A DNA stretch of 64,000 bases from Paraburkholderia flagellata (GTDB lineage Bacteria; Pseudomonadota; Gammaproteobacteria; Burkholderiales; Burkholderiaceae): the NCBI RefSeq assembly GCF_021390645.1, contig NZ_JAJEJT010000004.1, positions 124,001 to 188,000 of the forward strand, in the 5' to 3' direction. Positions 44,666 through 55,350 of the stretch are shown here, piece by piece. Numbering within the stretch: the stretch's first letter is position 1; every line of letters starts with the position of its first letter. Below the pieces are notes generated by a model. That model saw only the letters and a program-made list of their open reading frames with translations. It searched no databases and was not told where the DNA came from. The translations under genes and the position numbers were made by a program.

Positions 44666-45427
44666 ATGAGCAACACGGCGCATCATGCTGGAGCCATTGA
44701 AGGTGACGAGTTGTTCCATTACCCGGCTGTCGCGACACTGCGTGCAGACCTCGCGCTCGCGCTGCGCGCCGCCGCGCATTACGGGCTGGGTGAAGGCGTC
44801 TGCAATCACTTCAGCGTCGCGCTTCCCGGCGAAGACGGCCTCTTCCTGCTGAACCCGCGCGGGCTGATGTGGAGCGAGGTGATGGCCGACGACATCGTCA
44901 TTGTCGACGCACAGGGGCGCGTGGTGGCAGGCCGCCATACCGTGGAACCGACGGCGATGTTCATTCACGCCGCCATCCACGCAATCGCAAAGAAGGCCTG
45001 CGTGCTGCATACCCACATGCCCTACGCCACCGCGCTCACCCTCACTGAGGTCTGCGGGCTCGATACGACGTTGTCGCAGAACGCCATGCGCTACCACGGC
45101 CGCGTCGCGCTGGACCGCGAATACAACGGCCTCGCGCTCGGTCCCGAGGAAGGCGAGCGCATTGCGCATGCGCTCGACGGCAAGGACATCGGCTTCCTCG
45201 GCAACCACGGCGTGGTGGTGTGCGGCGAACGTATCGACTACGCGTTCGACGACCTCTATTACCTGGAGCGCGCATGCGCCGCGCAGGTGCTCGCGGGCTC
45301 TACCGGGCGCGCGTTGCGGCCCGTGGCGGCCGATCTCGCGCAGCGCGTGGCGGACCAGATCCAGGGTGAGCGATTGCAGTCGGAACTGTTCTTCGCGGCG
45401 CTGCGAAGAACGCTCACCCACGCTTGA
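44666..45427 (+). CDS. Class II aldolase/adducin-family protein, 253 aa
   Basis: Zinc aldolase fold. GLGEGVCNHFSVALPGEDGL and LNPRGLMWSEVMADDIVIVD correspond to the substrate and phosphate loops; the metal His pair is in HTHMPYATAL, with a further His in GFLGNHGVVVCG (about 170-182). The ATG at 44666 has AGGAG upstream. This branch includes many decarboxylases or aldolases on non-phosphorylated acids. It is probably co-transcribed with the Lrp gene; the substrate is unknown. Confidence 0.88.
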   Translation: MSNTAHHAGAIEGDELFHYPAVATLRADLALALRAAAHYGLGEGVCNHFSVALPGEDGLFLLNPRGLMWSEVMADDIVIVDAQGRVVAGRHTVEPTAMFIHAAIHAIAKKACVLHTHMPYATALTLTEVCGLDTTLSQNAMRYHGRVALDREYNGLALGPEEGERIAHALDGKDIGFLGNHGVVVCGERIDYAFDDLYYLERACAAQVLAGSTGRALRPVAADLAQRVADQIQGERLQSELFFAALRRTLTHA

Positions 45428-45451
45428 CTAAGGCTTGACGAAGGGGCCGTC

Positions 45452-46216
45452 CTACTTCCCCTGCCAAACCGCCTTGCGCTTTTCCGCAAAGGCCGCTGCG
45501 CCCTCCCGAGCGTCGGCGGACGCGAACACCGGATCGGTGATCTCGCGCTGACGCGTGAACATCTCCGCAGTGGACCAGTCCCGCGACTCGCGCATCACGC
45601 GCTTGCTCGCGGCCACTGCAAGCGGCCCGTTCGCCACGATCTTCTGCGCGAGTTCGATCGCGCCCGCCAGCGCTGCGCCCGGCGCGGTGAGGCGGTTGAC
45701 GAGGCCGAACTCGAACGCCCGTTGCGCGCCGAACATGTCGCCCGTCAGCACGAGTTCCATGGCGATGCGCTCCGGCAACTGCTGTTGCAGACGCAACAAT
45801 CCACCCGCCGCCGCGCACAGCCCGCGCTTGACTTCGGGCAACCCGAACTGCGCGTTGTTCGCAGCCACCACGAGGTCGCTCGCCAGCACGACTTCGAAAC
45901 CGCCCGCGAGGGCGTACCCTTCCGCCGCCGCAATGAGCGGCTTGCGCGGCGGCGCTTGCGTGAGCCCCGCAAAGCCGCGGCCCGGCAGGCTCGGCCGTTC
46001 GCCCTTCAGAAAGCCTTTCAGGTCCATGCCCGCGCAAAACGTGCCGCCCGCGCCCGTGATGATGGCGAGCCGCAGGTCGTCGCGCCGTTCCAGTTCGTCC
46101 AGCGCGGCGGCCATCGCTTCGGCCACCGCCTTCGTGCAGGCGTTGCGCGCCTCGGGACGGTTGATCGTGAGGATCTGGATACCGTCGCGATACTCGATCA
46201 GCAATTCGTCGTTCAT
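45452..46216 (-). CDS. Enoyl-CoA hydratase/isomerase (crotonase), 254 aa
   Basis: Hydrates enoyl-CoA in cluster C. Oxyanion-hole segments are ITGAGGTFCAGMDLKGFL (about 54-71) and YALAGGFEVVLASDLVVAAN (about 103-122); the catalytic Glu region is FGLPEVKRGLCAAAGGLLRL. The ATG at 46216 is preferred over a GTG four codons upstream because GAGG then has good spacing. Third gene of the leftward unit after thiolase and SDR, 12 bases from the latter. Confidence 0.9.
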   Translation of the reverse strand: MNDELLIEYRDGIQILTINRPEARNACTKAVAEAMAAALDELERRDDLRLAIITGAGGTFCAGMDLKGFLKGERPSLPGRGFAGLTQAPPRKPLIAAAEGYALAGGFEVVLASDLVVAANNAQFGLPEVKRGLCAAAGGLLRLQQQLPERIAMELVLTGDMFGAQRAFEFGLVNRLTAPGAALAGAIELAQKIVANGPLAVAASKRVMRESRDWSTAEMFTRQREITDPVFASADAREGAAAFAEKRKAVWQGK

Positions 46217-46228
46217 GGTCGGCCTCAC

Positions 46229-47008
46229 TCAGCGCGGCTGCATGCGAATCGCGCCGTCAAGGCGAATGGTCTCGCCGTTGAGCATCGGATTCTCGAGGAT
46301 ATGCAGCGCGAGCGCGGCGAATTCGTCAGCAACGCCTAAGCGCGGCGGAAACGGCACCATGCGGCCGAGCGATTCGCGAATCTCCTCGGGCAGGCGCGCG
46401 AGCAGCGGCGTATCGAACAAGCCCGGCGCGATCGTGCATACGCGTATGCCCTTGCTCGCCAGATCGCGCGCGGCCACGAGCGTCATGCCCACCACGCCCG
46501 CCTTCGACGACGCATACGGCACCTGCCCGATCTGCCCTTCGTACGCCGCCACCGATGCTGTGAGCACGCAGGCGCCGCGCTCGCCGCCCGCGTCGGGCTC
46601 GTTTCGCGCCATTGCCGCCGCCGCGAGACGCAGCGCGTTGAAGGTGCCGAAGAGATTCACGCGCACCACGTTCTCGTAGGCTTCGAGCGAGCCCGGCGAG
46701 CCGTCCTTTTCGATCAGACGCACCGCGCCGCCGCGGCCCGCGCAATGCACGAGCGAGCGCAGCGTGCCGCGCTGCGTCGCCGCCTCGAATACGGCGGTCA
46801 TGTCGTCGGCGCTCGTCACATCGGCGGCCACGAAGTGCGCGTTCACGCCGAGTTCGTCGGCCACGGCTGCGCCGCGCGAGTTGGCGAGGTCGGCGATCAC
46901 GACCTGCGCGCCCTTTGCCAGCAAACGCTTCGCGCTCGCGAGGCCCAGACCCGAAGCGCCGCCCGTTACCACTGCCACCGTGCCGGCGAATTTGTTCTGC
47001 TCGTCCAT
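46229..47008 (-). CDS. SDR 3-hydroxyacyl-CoA dehydrogenase (HSD17B10-like), 259 aa
   Basis: NAD-dependent oxidation of the 3-hydroxyacyl-CoA. The cofactor motif is VVTGGASGLGLASAKRLLAK (about 13-32), VADVT-like FVAADVTSADDM, the catalytic Ser-Tyr-Lys in LTASVAAYEGQIGQVPYASS with the following Lys, and APGLFDTPLLARLP. This is the short-chain type that often handles 2-methyl-3-hydroxyacyl-CoAs. The ATG at 47008 has AAGGAG upstream. Middle gene between thiolase and crotonase. Confidence 0.9.
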   Translation of the reverse strand: MDEQNKFAGTVAVVTGGASGLGLASAKRLLAKGAQVVIADLANSRGAAVADELGVNAHFVAADVTSADDMTAVFEAATQRGTLRSLVHCAGRGGAVRLIEKDGSPGSLEAYENVVRVNLFGTFNALRLAAAAMARNEPDAGGERGACVLTASVAAYEGQIGQVPYASSKAGVVGMTLVAARDLASKGIRVCTIAPGLFDTPLLARLPEEIRESLGRMVPFPPRLGVADEFAALALHILENPMLNGETIRLDGAIRMQPR

Positions 47009-47042
47009 GTGTCGTTTCTCCTTCGTTGTTCGTGGTTGCGCT

Positions 47043-48236
47043 TTAGAGGCGTTCAATGAGCGTCGCGTTGGCCATCCCGCCCGCCTCGCACATCGTTTGC
47101 AGGCCGTAGCGGCCGCCGCTCACTTCGAGCGCGTTGAGCATCGTCGTCATCAAGCGCGCACCCGAGGCGCCGAGCGGATGCCCCAGCGCGATCGCGCCAC
47201 CCGCCGGGTTCAGGCGCGCCGCGTCCGCGCCCAGCGACTTCTGCCAGGCGAGCGGCACGGCGGCGAACGCCTCGTTCACTTCGAAGTGCGAAATATCGTC
47301 GACGGTGAGACCGCGTTTCTTCAGCAGACGTTGCGTGGCGGGAATCGGCGCGGTCAGCATCATGAGCGGATCGTCGCCACAGACGTCGAACGCCACGATG
47401 CGTGCGCGCGGCTTCAACCCCAATTGCGCCGCCTTCTGCTCGCTCATGATGAGCAGCGCCGAGGCGCCGTCCGAGATTTGCGAGGCGTTGCCCGCCGTCA
47501 CGTTCCAGCGGATGCCCGGAAACCGCTCTTGCAGTTCCGCGCTCTCGAACGAGGGTGCGAGGCCAGCGAGCCGCTCGACCGTGGTGCCGGCGCGGATCGT
47601 TTCGTCGAGGTTCACGCGGCGCACGCCCTCCGGTCCCGGAACCTCGATCGGCACGATCTCACGCGCGAACTGGCCGGCGGCGCGCGCGGCGTCGGCGCGA
47701 CGGTGCGACTGCGCCGAGTAGGCGTCGAGTTCCTCGCGCGTGAGCGCCCACTTCTGCGCCACGAGATCAGCGCTCACGCCCTGGCCGACCATGCCTTCGG
47801 GATAGCGCGCGTGGTACAGCGCGCCATACGGATCGCGGCCGATGCGCGACGACCCCATCGGCACGCGGCTCATCGACTCCACGCCGCCGGCCACGACGAT
47901 CTCGTTCACGCCCGCCATGATCGCCTGCGCCGCGAAATGGATGGCTTGCTGGCTCGAGCCGCACTTGCGCTCGATGGTGGTGGAAGGCACGTGCTGCGGA
48001 AAGCCCGCCGCGAGCCACGCGAGGCGGCCAGGCGTCGACGCCTGCTCGCCCACCTGACTCACGCAGCCGATCATCACGTCGTCCACGCTGCCGGGGTCGA
48101 GGTCATTGCGCTCGATCAACTGCTTGATGACCTGCGAAAGCAGATCCACAGGATGCAGGTCGACGAAAGCGCCGCCCACCTTGGTCCGGCCCATCGGGCT
48201 GCGCACTGCGTCGACGATTACCGCGGTGTTGGTCAT
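47043..48236 (-). CDS. Acetyl-CoA acyltransferase (thiolase), 397 aa
   Basis: Cleaves 3-ketoacyl-CoA. The nucleophile Cys is in TIERKCGSSQQAIHFAAQAI (about 85-104), NEAFAAVPLAWQ, the His motif GGAIALGHPLGASGARLMTT and the second Cys in TMCEAGGMANATLI. It is the first gene of the leftward unit of cluster C and directly faces the IclR gene. The ATG at 48236 begins MTNTAVIVDAVRSPMG, the family's usual start. Confidence 0.92.
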   Translation of the reverse strand: MTNTAVIVDAVRSPMGRTKVGGAFVDLHPVDLLSQVIKQLIERNDLDPGSVDDVMIGCVSQVGEQASTPGRLAWLAAGFPQHVPSTTIERKCGSSQQAIHFAAQAIMAGVNEIVVAGGVESMSRVPMGSSRIGRDPYGALYHARYPEGMVGQGVSADLVAQKWALTREELDAYSAQSHRRADAARAAGQFAREIVPIEVPGPEGVRRVNLDETIRAGTTVERLAGLAPSFESAELQERFPGIRWNVTAGNASQISDGASALLIMSEQKAAQLGLKPRARIVAFDVCGDDPLMMLTAPIPATQRLLKKRGLTVDDISHFEVNEAFAAVPLAWQKSLGADAARLNPAGGAIALGHPLGASGARLMTTMLNALEVSGGRYGLQTMCEAGGMANATLIERL

Positions 48237-48294
48237 GGTTCTCTCAACGGTTGGAAGTGTCATGAAAATGAATCAACTGACTCAAAATACATCT

Positions 48295-48335
48295 TACCGA
48301 ATCACTATTTAAATAGTGGTAAACACATTTCGGTA
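48295..48335. promoter_or_regulatory. Nested palindromes in the divergent promoter of cluster C
   Basis: A perfect 16-base palindrome CACTATTTAAATAGTG (48303-48318) is enclosed by TACCGAA (48295-48301) and TTCGGTA (48329-48335). It lies 60 bases before the thiolase start and about 240 before the IclR gene. AT-rich in a GC-rich setting, it is a good candidate operator for the divergent IclR regulator. The remaining 340-bp intergenic holds no gene. Confidence 0.6.
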
Positions 48336-48577
48336 CAACTGGATCGTTTTTATTGATTTCTCGCTCGCGATCCGCAACACTGATTGCACAGCTTGACACC
48401 ACGAGATCGAAAAAGGAGACATCGGCACGCGGCGGTCCGCGGCGCGGCAAAGCGACGGCGAAAAAATGAGCCAGGCGTCTTAAAAAATTGTTCCGGCGAG
48501 CATCAGAAAGCTAGAATCCGGGGTTTGCCGCGAGCCGCATCGGCGCGCCGCGCCCTTACCCCGACGAAGGACCCGAA

Positions 48578-49426
48578 ATGAACGACCAGGCCAACTCCCG
48601 CACCGACGACGCCGCCGACTCGCAGCTCGTGAGTGCGCTTGCGCGCGGCATCCGGATCCTGCAGTGCTTTTCAATGGGAGACGCGGAGCTTTCGGCGCGC
48701 GATCTCGTCGAGCGCACGGGGTTGCCCAAGCCCACGGCGCTGCGGCTCATCAACACGCTCGCGGAGTTCGGCCTGCTGCGCTATTCGGAGCGCATTTCTA
48801 AGTATGTGCTCGGCACGGAGATGCTGAGCCTGACCGCTCCGGCGCTCGGCCGCATGACGATCCGGCAGATCGCGCGGCCGATGATGCAGGAGCTGGCCGA
48901 CTACTGCCACGGTCAGGTCACGCTCGCGGTTGGGTACCGCCTGAACATGGCGTACGCCGAGGTGATTCAGGGCGAAGGCAGCGCGGTGTACCGCTCGGAA
49001 ACGGGCACGCGGCTCTCGCTTTCGCGCACGGCGTCGGGCCGCGCGTATCTGTGGACCGTGCCCGGCGAGCAGCGCGAGCAGTACCTGCAGGAAACGCTCG
49101 CGCGCGACCCCGCAAAGGGCGAGTTGCTCGCGCAGCGCCTCGCGCAAGCACAGCAGGAGTTGCGCGCGCACGGTTGCACGATCTCGCACGGCGACATGCA
49201 GCGCGAGATCCATTCGGTGGCGATTCCGCTGTCCGCCCCGATCGACGACGAGTATTGGGTTTTTGGCTGTTCGATTGCAGTTTTCAATATCAGCGGCAAC
49301 CAGCTGACCGACGACATCGCCCCGCGGCTGATGTCGCTCGTCAGGCGCGTGGAGGCAGCGCTCGGCAGCATGACTGGGGCCGCGCATGACATGGAGACGA
49401 GACCGTGGAGCGTGTCCGCGAACTAG
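48578..49426 (+). CDS. IclR-family regulator of cluster C, 282 aa
   Basis: HTH about 15-80 ([40 protein letters not shown]) and an effector domain about 95-260 ([40 protein letters not shown]). AAGGA lies 8 bases before the ATG. Its end overlaps the acyl-CoA ligase start by 22 bases, so regulator and pathway are coupled; it also faces the thiolase unit and can control both directions. Confidence 0.92.
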   Translation: MNDQANSRTDDAADSQLVSALARGIRILQCFSMGDAELSARDLVERTGLPKPTALRLINTLAEFGLLRYSERISKYVLGTEMLSLTAPALGRMTIRQIARPMMQELADYCHGQVTLAVGYRLNMAYAEVIQGEGSAVYRSETGTRLSLSRTASGRAYLWTVPGEQREQYLQETLARDPAKGELLAQRLAQAQQELRAHGCTISHGDMQREIHSVAIPLSAPIDDEYWVFGCSIAVFNISGNQLTDDIAPRLMSLVRRVEAALGSMTGAAHDMETRPWSVSAN

Positions 49427-50952
49427 CTGTAGCAGCACCCACGCGGGAAGCCCTGTGCTTCCCCGCACTCAACCAGACCATCACCTACAGGGAACTGGAC
49501 GAACGCGCGGATCGCGTCGCGCATTGGCTCCTCGGCCTCGGCCTGCAACCCGGCGACGGCATCGCGCTGCTGTTCGAGAATCATCCGGCGCTCGCCGTCA
49601 TCGCTATCGGCGCCGAACGCGCCGGCCTCTACTACACCCCTATCAGCATCCAGTTGAAAACACGCGAGGCCGCGCACGTCCTCAAGGACTGCGGCGCGCG
49701 CGTGCTGATCGTTTCGCAGGCCATGCATGAACTCGCGGCGGCGCTCGTGGCCGACGGTGCGGCGCAGGGCGTCGCCTGCTTCGTCGCGGGCGCTTCGCAG
49801 ACGCCGCCCGGCTTCGCCTCGCTCGAAGCCGCGCTGGACAATGTCGATGCGAGCACGCCGCTGCCGCCCTTGCCGCGCGGTCGCGACTTCCTCTATTCGT
49901 CGGGCACGACCGGCCTGCCCAAGGGCATCCGCAAGCCGCTCGTGCCGTTCGAGTTGCGCGATGCCGACGACACCGAAACCGCGGCATGGCGAACGACCTT
50001 CGGCTTTAGCGCCGACTCTGTCTACCTGAGCACCGCGCCGCTCTACCATGCCGCGCCGCTGCGTTACCTCATCCGCTTGCTCCACACGGGCGGCCGAGCC
50101 ATCGTGCTGCAGAAGTTCGACGCCGCGGCCGCGCTCGAAGCCATCACGCACTACCGAGTCACGCACAGCCAGTGGGTGCCGACGATGTTCATCCGCCTGC
50201 TGAACCTGCCAGAAGCCACGCGCGCGCGATACGACGTGAGCAGCCTGAGCGTGGCGATTCACGCCGCCGCGCCGTGCCCGCCGCACGTCAAGGAGCAGAT
50301 GATCGCGTGGTTCGGCCCGGTGATCTACGAGTACTACACTGGCTCCGAAAGCGTGGGCCTCACGGCGATCAACTCGCACGAATGGCTCACGCATCGCGGG
50401 TCGGTGGGACGCTCGAAATATGGACAGATTCACATCATCGATGATGAGGATCACGAACTGCCTGTGGGTGAGATTGGCCGCGTGTTTTTCGAAGGCGGCC
50501 CCGCTTTCGAGTACCACAACGATCCGGTGAAGACGCGCAGCGTCTACAACCACCACGGATGGGCTACTTACGGCGACATCGGCCATGTCGATGCAGAAGG
50601 CTATTTGTACCTGAGCGACCGGCGCGCGGACCTCATCATTAGCGGCGGCGTGAACGTGTATCCGCAAGAGATCGAGAACGTGCTCGCCGAGCATCCAGCC
50701 GTGGCCGATGCCGCCGTGATCGGCGTGCCACACCCCGAGTTCGGCGAAGCCGTGAAGGCGGTCGTGCAACCGCGCGAGCGCGACGCCGCGAGCCCGCAGC
50801 TCGCCGATGAGTTGATTGCGTTCTGCCGCGAGCGCCTTTCGCATATCAAGGTGCCGCGCTCGATCGAATTCGAGGAGGCATTGCCGCGCCACGACAACGG
50901 CAAGCTGCTACGGCGCATTCTCAAGGAGCGTTACCGCCAGCCGGCAGCTTGA
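49405..50952 (+). CDS. AMP-dependent acyl-CoA synthetase, 515 aa
   Basis: Activates a carboxylic acid to its CoA ester. Phosphate loop [20 protein letters not shown] (about 167-186), [15 protein letters not shown], the adenylation hinge [20 protein letters not shown] (about 396-415) and the catalytic Lys in [19 protein letters not shown] start at 49405 behind GGAGACGAG. Gives the entry step of cluster C. The acid is unknown; the gene context favours a branched acid. Confidence 0.92.
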   Translation: MERVRELAVAAPTREALCFPALNQTITYRELDERADRVAHWLLGLGLQPGDGIALLFENHPALAVIAIGAERAGLYYTPISIQLKTREAAHVLKDCGARVLIVSQAMHELAAALVADGAAQGVACFVAGASQTPPGFASLEAALDNVDASTPLPPLPRGRDFLYSSGTTGLPKGIRKPLVPFELRDADDTETAAWRTTFGFSADSVYLSTAPLYHAAPLRYLIRLLHTGGRAIVLQKFDAAAALEAITHYRVTHSQWVPTMFIRLLNLPEATRARYDVSSLSVAIHAAAPCPPHVKEQMIAWFGPVIYEYYTGSESVGLTAINSHEWLTHRGSVGRSKYGQIHIIDDEDHELPVGEIGRVFFEGGPAFEYHNDPVKTRSVYNHHGWATYGDIGHVDAEGYLYLSDRRADLIISGGVNVYPQEIENVLAEHPAVADAAVIGVPHPEFGEAVKAVVQPRERDAASPQLADELIAFCRERLSHIKVPRSIEFEEALPRHDNGKLLRRILKERYRQPAA

Positions 50953-50993
50953 TAAGGATAACGAAGTCACTAAAGGTACTGGAGACACAAAGT

Positions 50994-52124
50994 ATGCGCA
51001 CCGTATTCCGCGACGATCACGAAATCTTCCGCGAACAGGCCCGGCGCTTTATCGAGCGTGAAATCGTGCCGTTTCATCATCGATGGGAACAAGAAGGCAT
51101 CGTGCCGAAGTCGGTATGGCGGCGAGCGGGCGAGGAAGGCCTGCTTTGCTGCACGATTCCCGAAGCGTACGGCGGCGGAGGCGGCGACTTCGGCCACGCG
51201 GCCATCATGATCGAGGAGCTGGCGCGCGTGAACGCGAGCGGCATCGGCTTTCCGCTGCATTCGGACATCGTCGCGCCTTATATCTTCGCGTACGGCACCG
51301 AAGTGCAAAAACGCGAGTGGCTGCCGAAGCTCGCACGCGGCGAGCATATTAGCGCCATCGCAATGACCGAACCGGGCACGGGCAGCGATCTCAAGTCAGT
51401 GCGCACCACGGCGCGCAAAGACGGGGACCACTACGTCATCAATGGCCAGAAGACCTTCATCACGAATGGCCAGAACGCAAGCCTCGTGATCGTGGTCTGC
51501 AAGACCGCGCCAGAACTGGGCGGCAAGGGCGTTTCCCTGCTCGTGGTCGAGGAAGGCACGCCTGGCTTCAGCAAGGGCCGCAAGCTCGACAAGATCGGCC
51601 TGCGGGCGCAAGACACGTCCGAGCTTTTCTTCGAGGACGTGCGCGTTCCCATCACGCAGCGGCTCGGCGAGGAGAACCAGGGCTTCTCGTACCTCATGCG
51701 CGAACTGGCGCAGGAGCGGCTCGTGATTGCGGTGCGCGCTGCTGCGTCGATCGAGGGCATGCTCGAGCGCACGATTCGCTATACGCGCGATCGCAAGGTG
51801 TTCGGCCAGGCGATCTTCGACTTCCAGAACGCACGCTTCAAGCTCGCGCATGCGCGCGCAAAGGCGGAAATGGTCCGCACTTATGTCGATGACTGCATTG
51901 CGCGGCATCTGCGGCGCGAGCTTTCGCCGGTAGACGCCGCCATGGCGAAGCTTAACGCCACCGAACTGCAGAACCAGTTGCTCGACGAATTCCTGCAGTT
52001 GCACGGCGGTTATGGCTACATGTCCGAGTATGTGGTGGGCACCGCGTGGGTGGATGCACGCGTCATGCGCATCTACGGAGGCACCGACGAGATCATGAAG
52101 GAAATCATCGCACGCACGCTGTGA
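50994..52124 (+). CDS. Acyl-CoA dehydrogenase, 376 aa
   Basis: FAD enzyme of cluster C. Blocks: [40 protein letters not shown] (about 115-134), [40 protein letters not shown] and the C-terminal [17 protein letters not shown]. The usual Glu before GT is Gly, but [16 protein letters not shown] carries Glu at the helix-G site used by isovaleryl- and long-chain acyl-CoA dehydrogenases. The ATG at 50994 follows GGAGACAC. 41 bases after the ligase, 44 before the racemase. Confidence 0.92.
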   Translation: MRTVFRDDHEIFREQARRFIEREIVPFHHRWEQEGIVPKSVWRRAGEEGLLCCTIPEAYGGGGGDFGHAAIMIEELARVNASGIGFPLHSDIVAPYIFAYGTEVQKREWLPKLARGEHISAIAMTEPGTGSDLKSVRTTARKDGDHYVINGQKTFITNGQNASLVIVVCKTAPELGGKGVSLLVVEEGTPGFSKGRKLDKIGLRAQDTSELFFEDVRVPITQRLGEENQGFSYLMRELAQERLVIAVRAAASIEGMLERTIRYTRDRKVFGQAIFDFQNARFKLAHARAKAEMVRTYVDDCIARHLRRELSPVDAAMAKLNATELQNQLLDEFLQLHGGYGYMSEYVVGTAWVDARVMRIYGGTDEIMKEIIARTL

Positions 52125-52168
52125 AGGCGGATTGCTCCACATTCCGGGAAGCAGGCAGGAAGGCACAC

Positions 52169-53191
52169 ATGATCAAGCCTTTGGAAGGCGTTACCGTCGT
52201 GGAATTCGCGGGGCTCGGCCCCGCGCCGTTCTGCGGCATGCTGCTCGCGCAAATGGGCGCGCGCGTGATCTGCATCGGCCGCGAGGGCGCGCCCGCGCCA
52301 GCAGGACCGCTCGCGCGCGCTCGCGAATACGTTGCGCTCGACCTCAAGCGCGCCGATGACATGGCCCGCGCACTCGATCTGATCGCGAGCGCCGATGCGT
52401 TGATCGAAGGCTTTCGTCCCGGCGTGATGGAGCGGCTAGGACTCGGCCCGCAAGTGTGCCACGCCCGTCGCGCGTCGCTCGTCTACGGCCGCATGACCGG
52501 TTGGGGGCAATCCGGGCCGCTCGCGCACACGGCGGGCCACGACATCAACTACATCGCGATCTCGGGGGCGCTGCATGCGGTGGGTCTCGCGGGTGGCGAT
52601 CCCGTGGTGCCGCTCAATCTGATCGGCGACTTCGGCGGCGGCGGCATGCTGCTCGCGTTCGGCGTGGTGGCCGCGATGCTGCGCGCGCGATCGACAGGCG
52701 TTGGCTGCGTGGTCGATGCCGCGATGACCGACGGCGCAGCCATGCTCATGAGCATGATGTACGGCTTCTACGCGGCGGGGCAATGGCAAGACGAGCGCGG
52801 GACGAATCTGCTCGATGGCGGCGCGCCCTTTTATCGCACGTATCGTTGCGCGGACAACCGTTATGTCGCCGTGGGCTGCATCGAGCCGCAGTTCTATGCG
52901 GCGTTCATGAAAGGGATCGGCGCGGAAGATCTGCTGGATCTGCCGCAACGCGACCGGGCGAACTGGCCGCGCGTGCAAGCACGCATTGCGCAGGCGCTCG
53001 GCACGCGCACGCGCGACGAATGGACCGCTGTGTTCGAAGGCAGCGATGCGTGTGTCACGCCCGTGCTGAGTCTTGCGGAAGCGCCGCTCGATGCGCACAA
53101 CACCGCGCGCGGCGCGTTCGCGCGGAGCGGTGGCGCGTGGCAGCCGCAATCCGCGCCGCGCTTTGTGGACTATGGTGGCGAGGGCGCTTAG
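52169..53191 (+). CDS. Alpha-methylacyl-CoA racemase-like enzyme, 340 aa
   Basis: CaiB/BaiF superfamily, racemase branch: [21 protein letters not shown] ([20 protein letters not shown]) holds the catalytic His, and [20 protein letters not shown] the catalytic Asp. These two positions match alpha-methylacyl-CoA racemases and not CoA-transferases. It would epimerise (R)-2-methylacyl-CoA to the (S)-form needed by the dehydrogenase. Slightly shorter than typical (about 360-380). The stop overlaps the convergent c-di-GMP gene by 4 bases. Confidence 0.88.
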   Translation: MIKPLEGVTVVEFAGLGPAPFCGMLLAQMGARVICIGREGAPAPAGPLARAREYVALDLKRADDMARALDLIASADALIEGFRPGVMERLGLGPQVCHARRASLVYGRMTGWGQSGPLAHTAGHDINYIAISGALHAVGLAGGDPVVPLNLIGDFGGGGMLLAFGVVAAMLRARSTGVGCVVDAAMTDGAAMLMSMMYGFYAAGQWQDERGTNLLDGGAPFYRTYRCADNRYVAVGCIEPQFYAAFMKGIGAEDLLDLPQRDRANWPRVQARIAQALGTRTRDEWTAVFEGSDACVTPVLSLAEAPLDAHNTARGAFARSGGAWQPQSAPRFVDYGGEGA

Positions 53192-55296
53192 CCTCGTACT
53201 TTGCCCAGCTTTTCTTCCTCGTCGGCGAGCAAGGAAAGCTGGCCGCTCGCCACGATATGGCTGAGCGGCGCCGGGCGGCCAAGCAGGTAGCCCTGCACTT
53301 CGTCGCAGCCTTCATCGGCGAGCAGCGTGAGTTGCGCCTCGGTTTCAATGCCTTCGGCCAGCACCGGAATGCCAAGGCTCTTGCCGAGCGCGAGCACCGC
53401 GCGAATGATCGCGGTGGCCTGCCGGCTCGACCCGGCCTCGCCCACAAAGGACTGATCGAGCTTGATCTTGTCGAATGGGAACGAGCGCAGCGTGTCGAGC
53501 GACGAATAACCTGTGCCGAAGTCGTCGAGCGCGATATTCACGCCGATCGCCTTGATCCGCTGCAGCACGTCGAGCGAGCGCTCGCGGTCCGCGAAAATGG
53601 CCGTCTCGGTCAGTTCGAGTTCGAGGCGTTCGGGCGCGAGGCCGGTCTCGACCAGCACGGTCTCGACGAGCTTCGGCAGGTCTGCATGGGAGAGCTGCAC
53701 AGGCGAAAGATTTACGGCCACCTTGTAAGGCGGCAACCACGAAACGGCATGCGCGCACGCCTCGCGCAGCACCCATGCGCCAATGCCGAGAATGAGGCCG
53801 TTCTCTTCGGCGAGCGGAATGAATTCGGCGGGCGAGATGAAGCCAAGGCGCGGGTGCTCCCAGCGCAGCAGCGCTTCATAGCCGCAAATGTCGCCGCTTG
53901 CGATCGAGGTTTGCACCTGGTAGTGCACGCTCAACTGCCCGCGCGCGAGCGCCTCGCGCAAGTCGTGCGTGAGTGAGCGGCGCGCCCGCGCGATCTCGTC
54001 CATCGCCGGCTCGTAGAAGCACACCGACTGTGCGAGGTCCGCCTTTGCGCGGTACATGGCAAGGTCGGCGTTGTTGATGAGCACCGTCTTGGTGGTGGCG
54101 TCGTCGGGATAGATGGCCACGCCAAGGCTCGCGCCCGAAAGCACTTCGGCGTCGTCGTAGCGCACCGGCCGGTACAGCGCGGTTTCGAGGCGCGAGAGCA
54201 GATCGCCGAGATCCTCGCGCGAGGCGAAGCGCGTCAGCGCCACGAACTCGTCGCCGCCCACGCGCGCAATGAACTCGCCTTCGCGCATCAGGCTCGAAAG
54301 ACGCCGCGCGAGAATGCGCAGCACTTCGTCGCCGGCGTGATGACCGTGCAGGTCGTTGATTTCCTTGAAGCGGTTCAGGTCGATGCCAATGAGCGCAAGC
54401 TTGCGCGTGTCCTGCGTGCGCGCGAGTTCGGCGTCGATGCGTGCATTGAAGCTCGCGCGATTGGGCAGGCCTGTGAGCATGTCGCTCATCGCCATCGTGC
54501 GCAGATGCTCGACGGATTCGGCGCGCACGCTGTCGTCGAGCAGAAAGCTCACGCAGCCCGCGCCCGCGATCACGAGCGCCATGCACGCCACAGCGAGCGC
54601 AAGCGCTTGCAGCGCGGCGGGATTCGAGAAGTGCCCGTCAATTGGCATCGGCATGACCTGGAACGCGGACATGCCGGTGAAGTGCAGCGCGGCAATGGCG
54701 AGTGCGAGCACGCCCGCGACGACGCGAGCGCTGGCGTCGGCGTTTGCCCGCGCGCTGGCCGCGTCCTCCTGCGGGCGCCTGGCCGCCAGGCCGGCGAGAT
54801 GCAGCGCAAACGCGCTGATCGCGACCGCGAACACGATCGACAGGGCGACGCCAACGCGATTCCAGATCACGATGCCTTGCACGCGATACGCGAGCATGCC
54901 CGCGTAATGCATGAGCGCGACCGCCAGCCCGACGATCGCGCCGCCGAGCGCGGGCGCCGCGCGCGTAAGGCGGTTCGCGGCCCGGCTCGTGGCGAGCAGA
55001 AACCCAGCGAAGCTGCCCACGAGCGCGATGAGCAGCGAGGCGATGGTCAGGACGGGATCGAAGGCGATCGGCACACCCGGCTCGAAGCCCAGCATTGCGA
55101 TGAAGTGTGTGCACCAGATATCGGCGGCGGCGACCACGGCTGCGATGAACGACCAGCCGAGGCGCTGCAGCGAACGCGTGGCGAACGCGCGCAGAATGAG
55201 CCGTGCGGTGACCCACGAGCCCGCGACGCAAATCAGCAGCGCGACGGCGACGAGCCAGAGATTGTGCTTGTAGACGATGCAGCCCACTACGCTCAT
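53188..55296 (-). CDS. MHYT-GGDEF-EAL cyclic-di-GMP protein, 702 aa
   Basis: Membrane sensor controlling c-di-GMP. The N-terminal MHYT domain (about 1-255, seven hydrophobic segments) has the repeated motif at WCTHFIAM (61-68), LMHYAGM (128-134) and LHFTGMS (204-210), proposed to bind copper and sense O2, CO or NO. GGDEF 347-351 is intact in RVGGDEF, and EAL 474-476 in [10 protein letters not shown] with [13 protein letters not shown] further on, so both synthesis and breakdown are possible. ATG 55296 with GGAGA upstream. Followed on the same strand, upstream, by a chemoreceptor gene. Confidence 0.93.
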   Translation of the reverse strand: MSVVGCIVYKHNLWLVAVALLICVAGSWVTARLILRAFATRSLQRLGWSFIAAVVAAADIWCTHFIAMLGFEPGVPIAFDPVLTIASLLIALVGSFAGFLLATSRAANRLTRAAPALGGAIVGLAVALMHYAGMLAYRVQGIVIWNRVGVALSIVFAVAISAFALHLAGLAARRPQEDAASARANADASARVVAGVLALAIAALHFTGMSAFQVMPMPIDGHFSNPAALQALALAVACMALVIAGAGCVSFLLDDSVRAESVEHLRTMAMSDMLTGLPNRASFNARIDAELARTQDTRKLALIGIDLNRFKEINDLHGHHAGDEVLRILARRLSSLMREGEFIARVGGDEFVALTRFASREDLGDLLSRLETALYRPVRYDDAEVLSGASLGVAIYPDDATTKTVLINNADLAMYRAKADLAQSVCFYEPAMDEIARARRSLTHDLREALARGQLSVHYQVQTSIASGDICGYEALLRWEHPRLGFISPAEFIPLAEENGLILGIGAWVLREACAHAVSWLPPYKVAVNLSPVQLSHADLPKLVETVLVETGLAPERLELELTETAIFADRERSLDVLQRIKAIGVNIALDDFGTGYSSLDTLRSFPFDKIKLDQSFVGEAGSSRQATAIIRAVLALGKSLGIPVLAEGIETEAQLTLLADEGCDEVQGYLLGRPAPLSHIVASGQLSLLADEEEKLGKVRG

Positions 55297-55350
55297 CACG
55301 GGAAAGTCTCCTTGTTCACCACACGTTCACCCGGGCCTCGCGCCACATTA

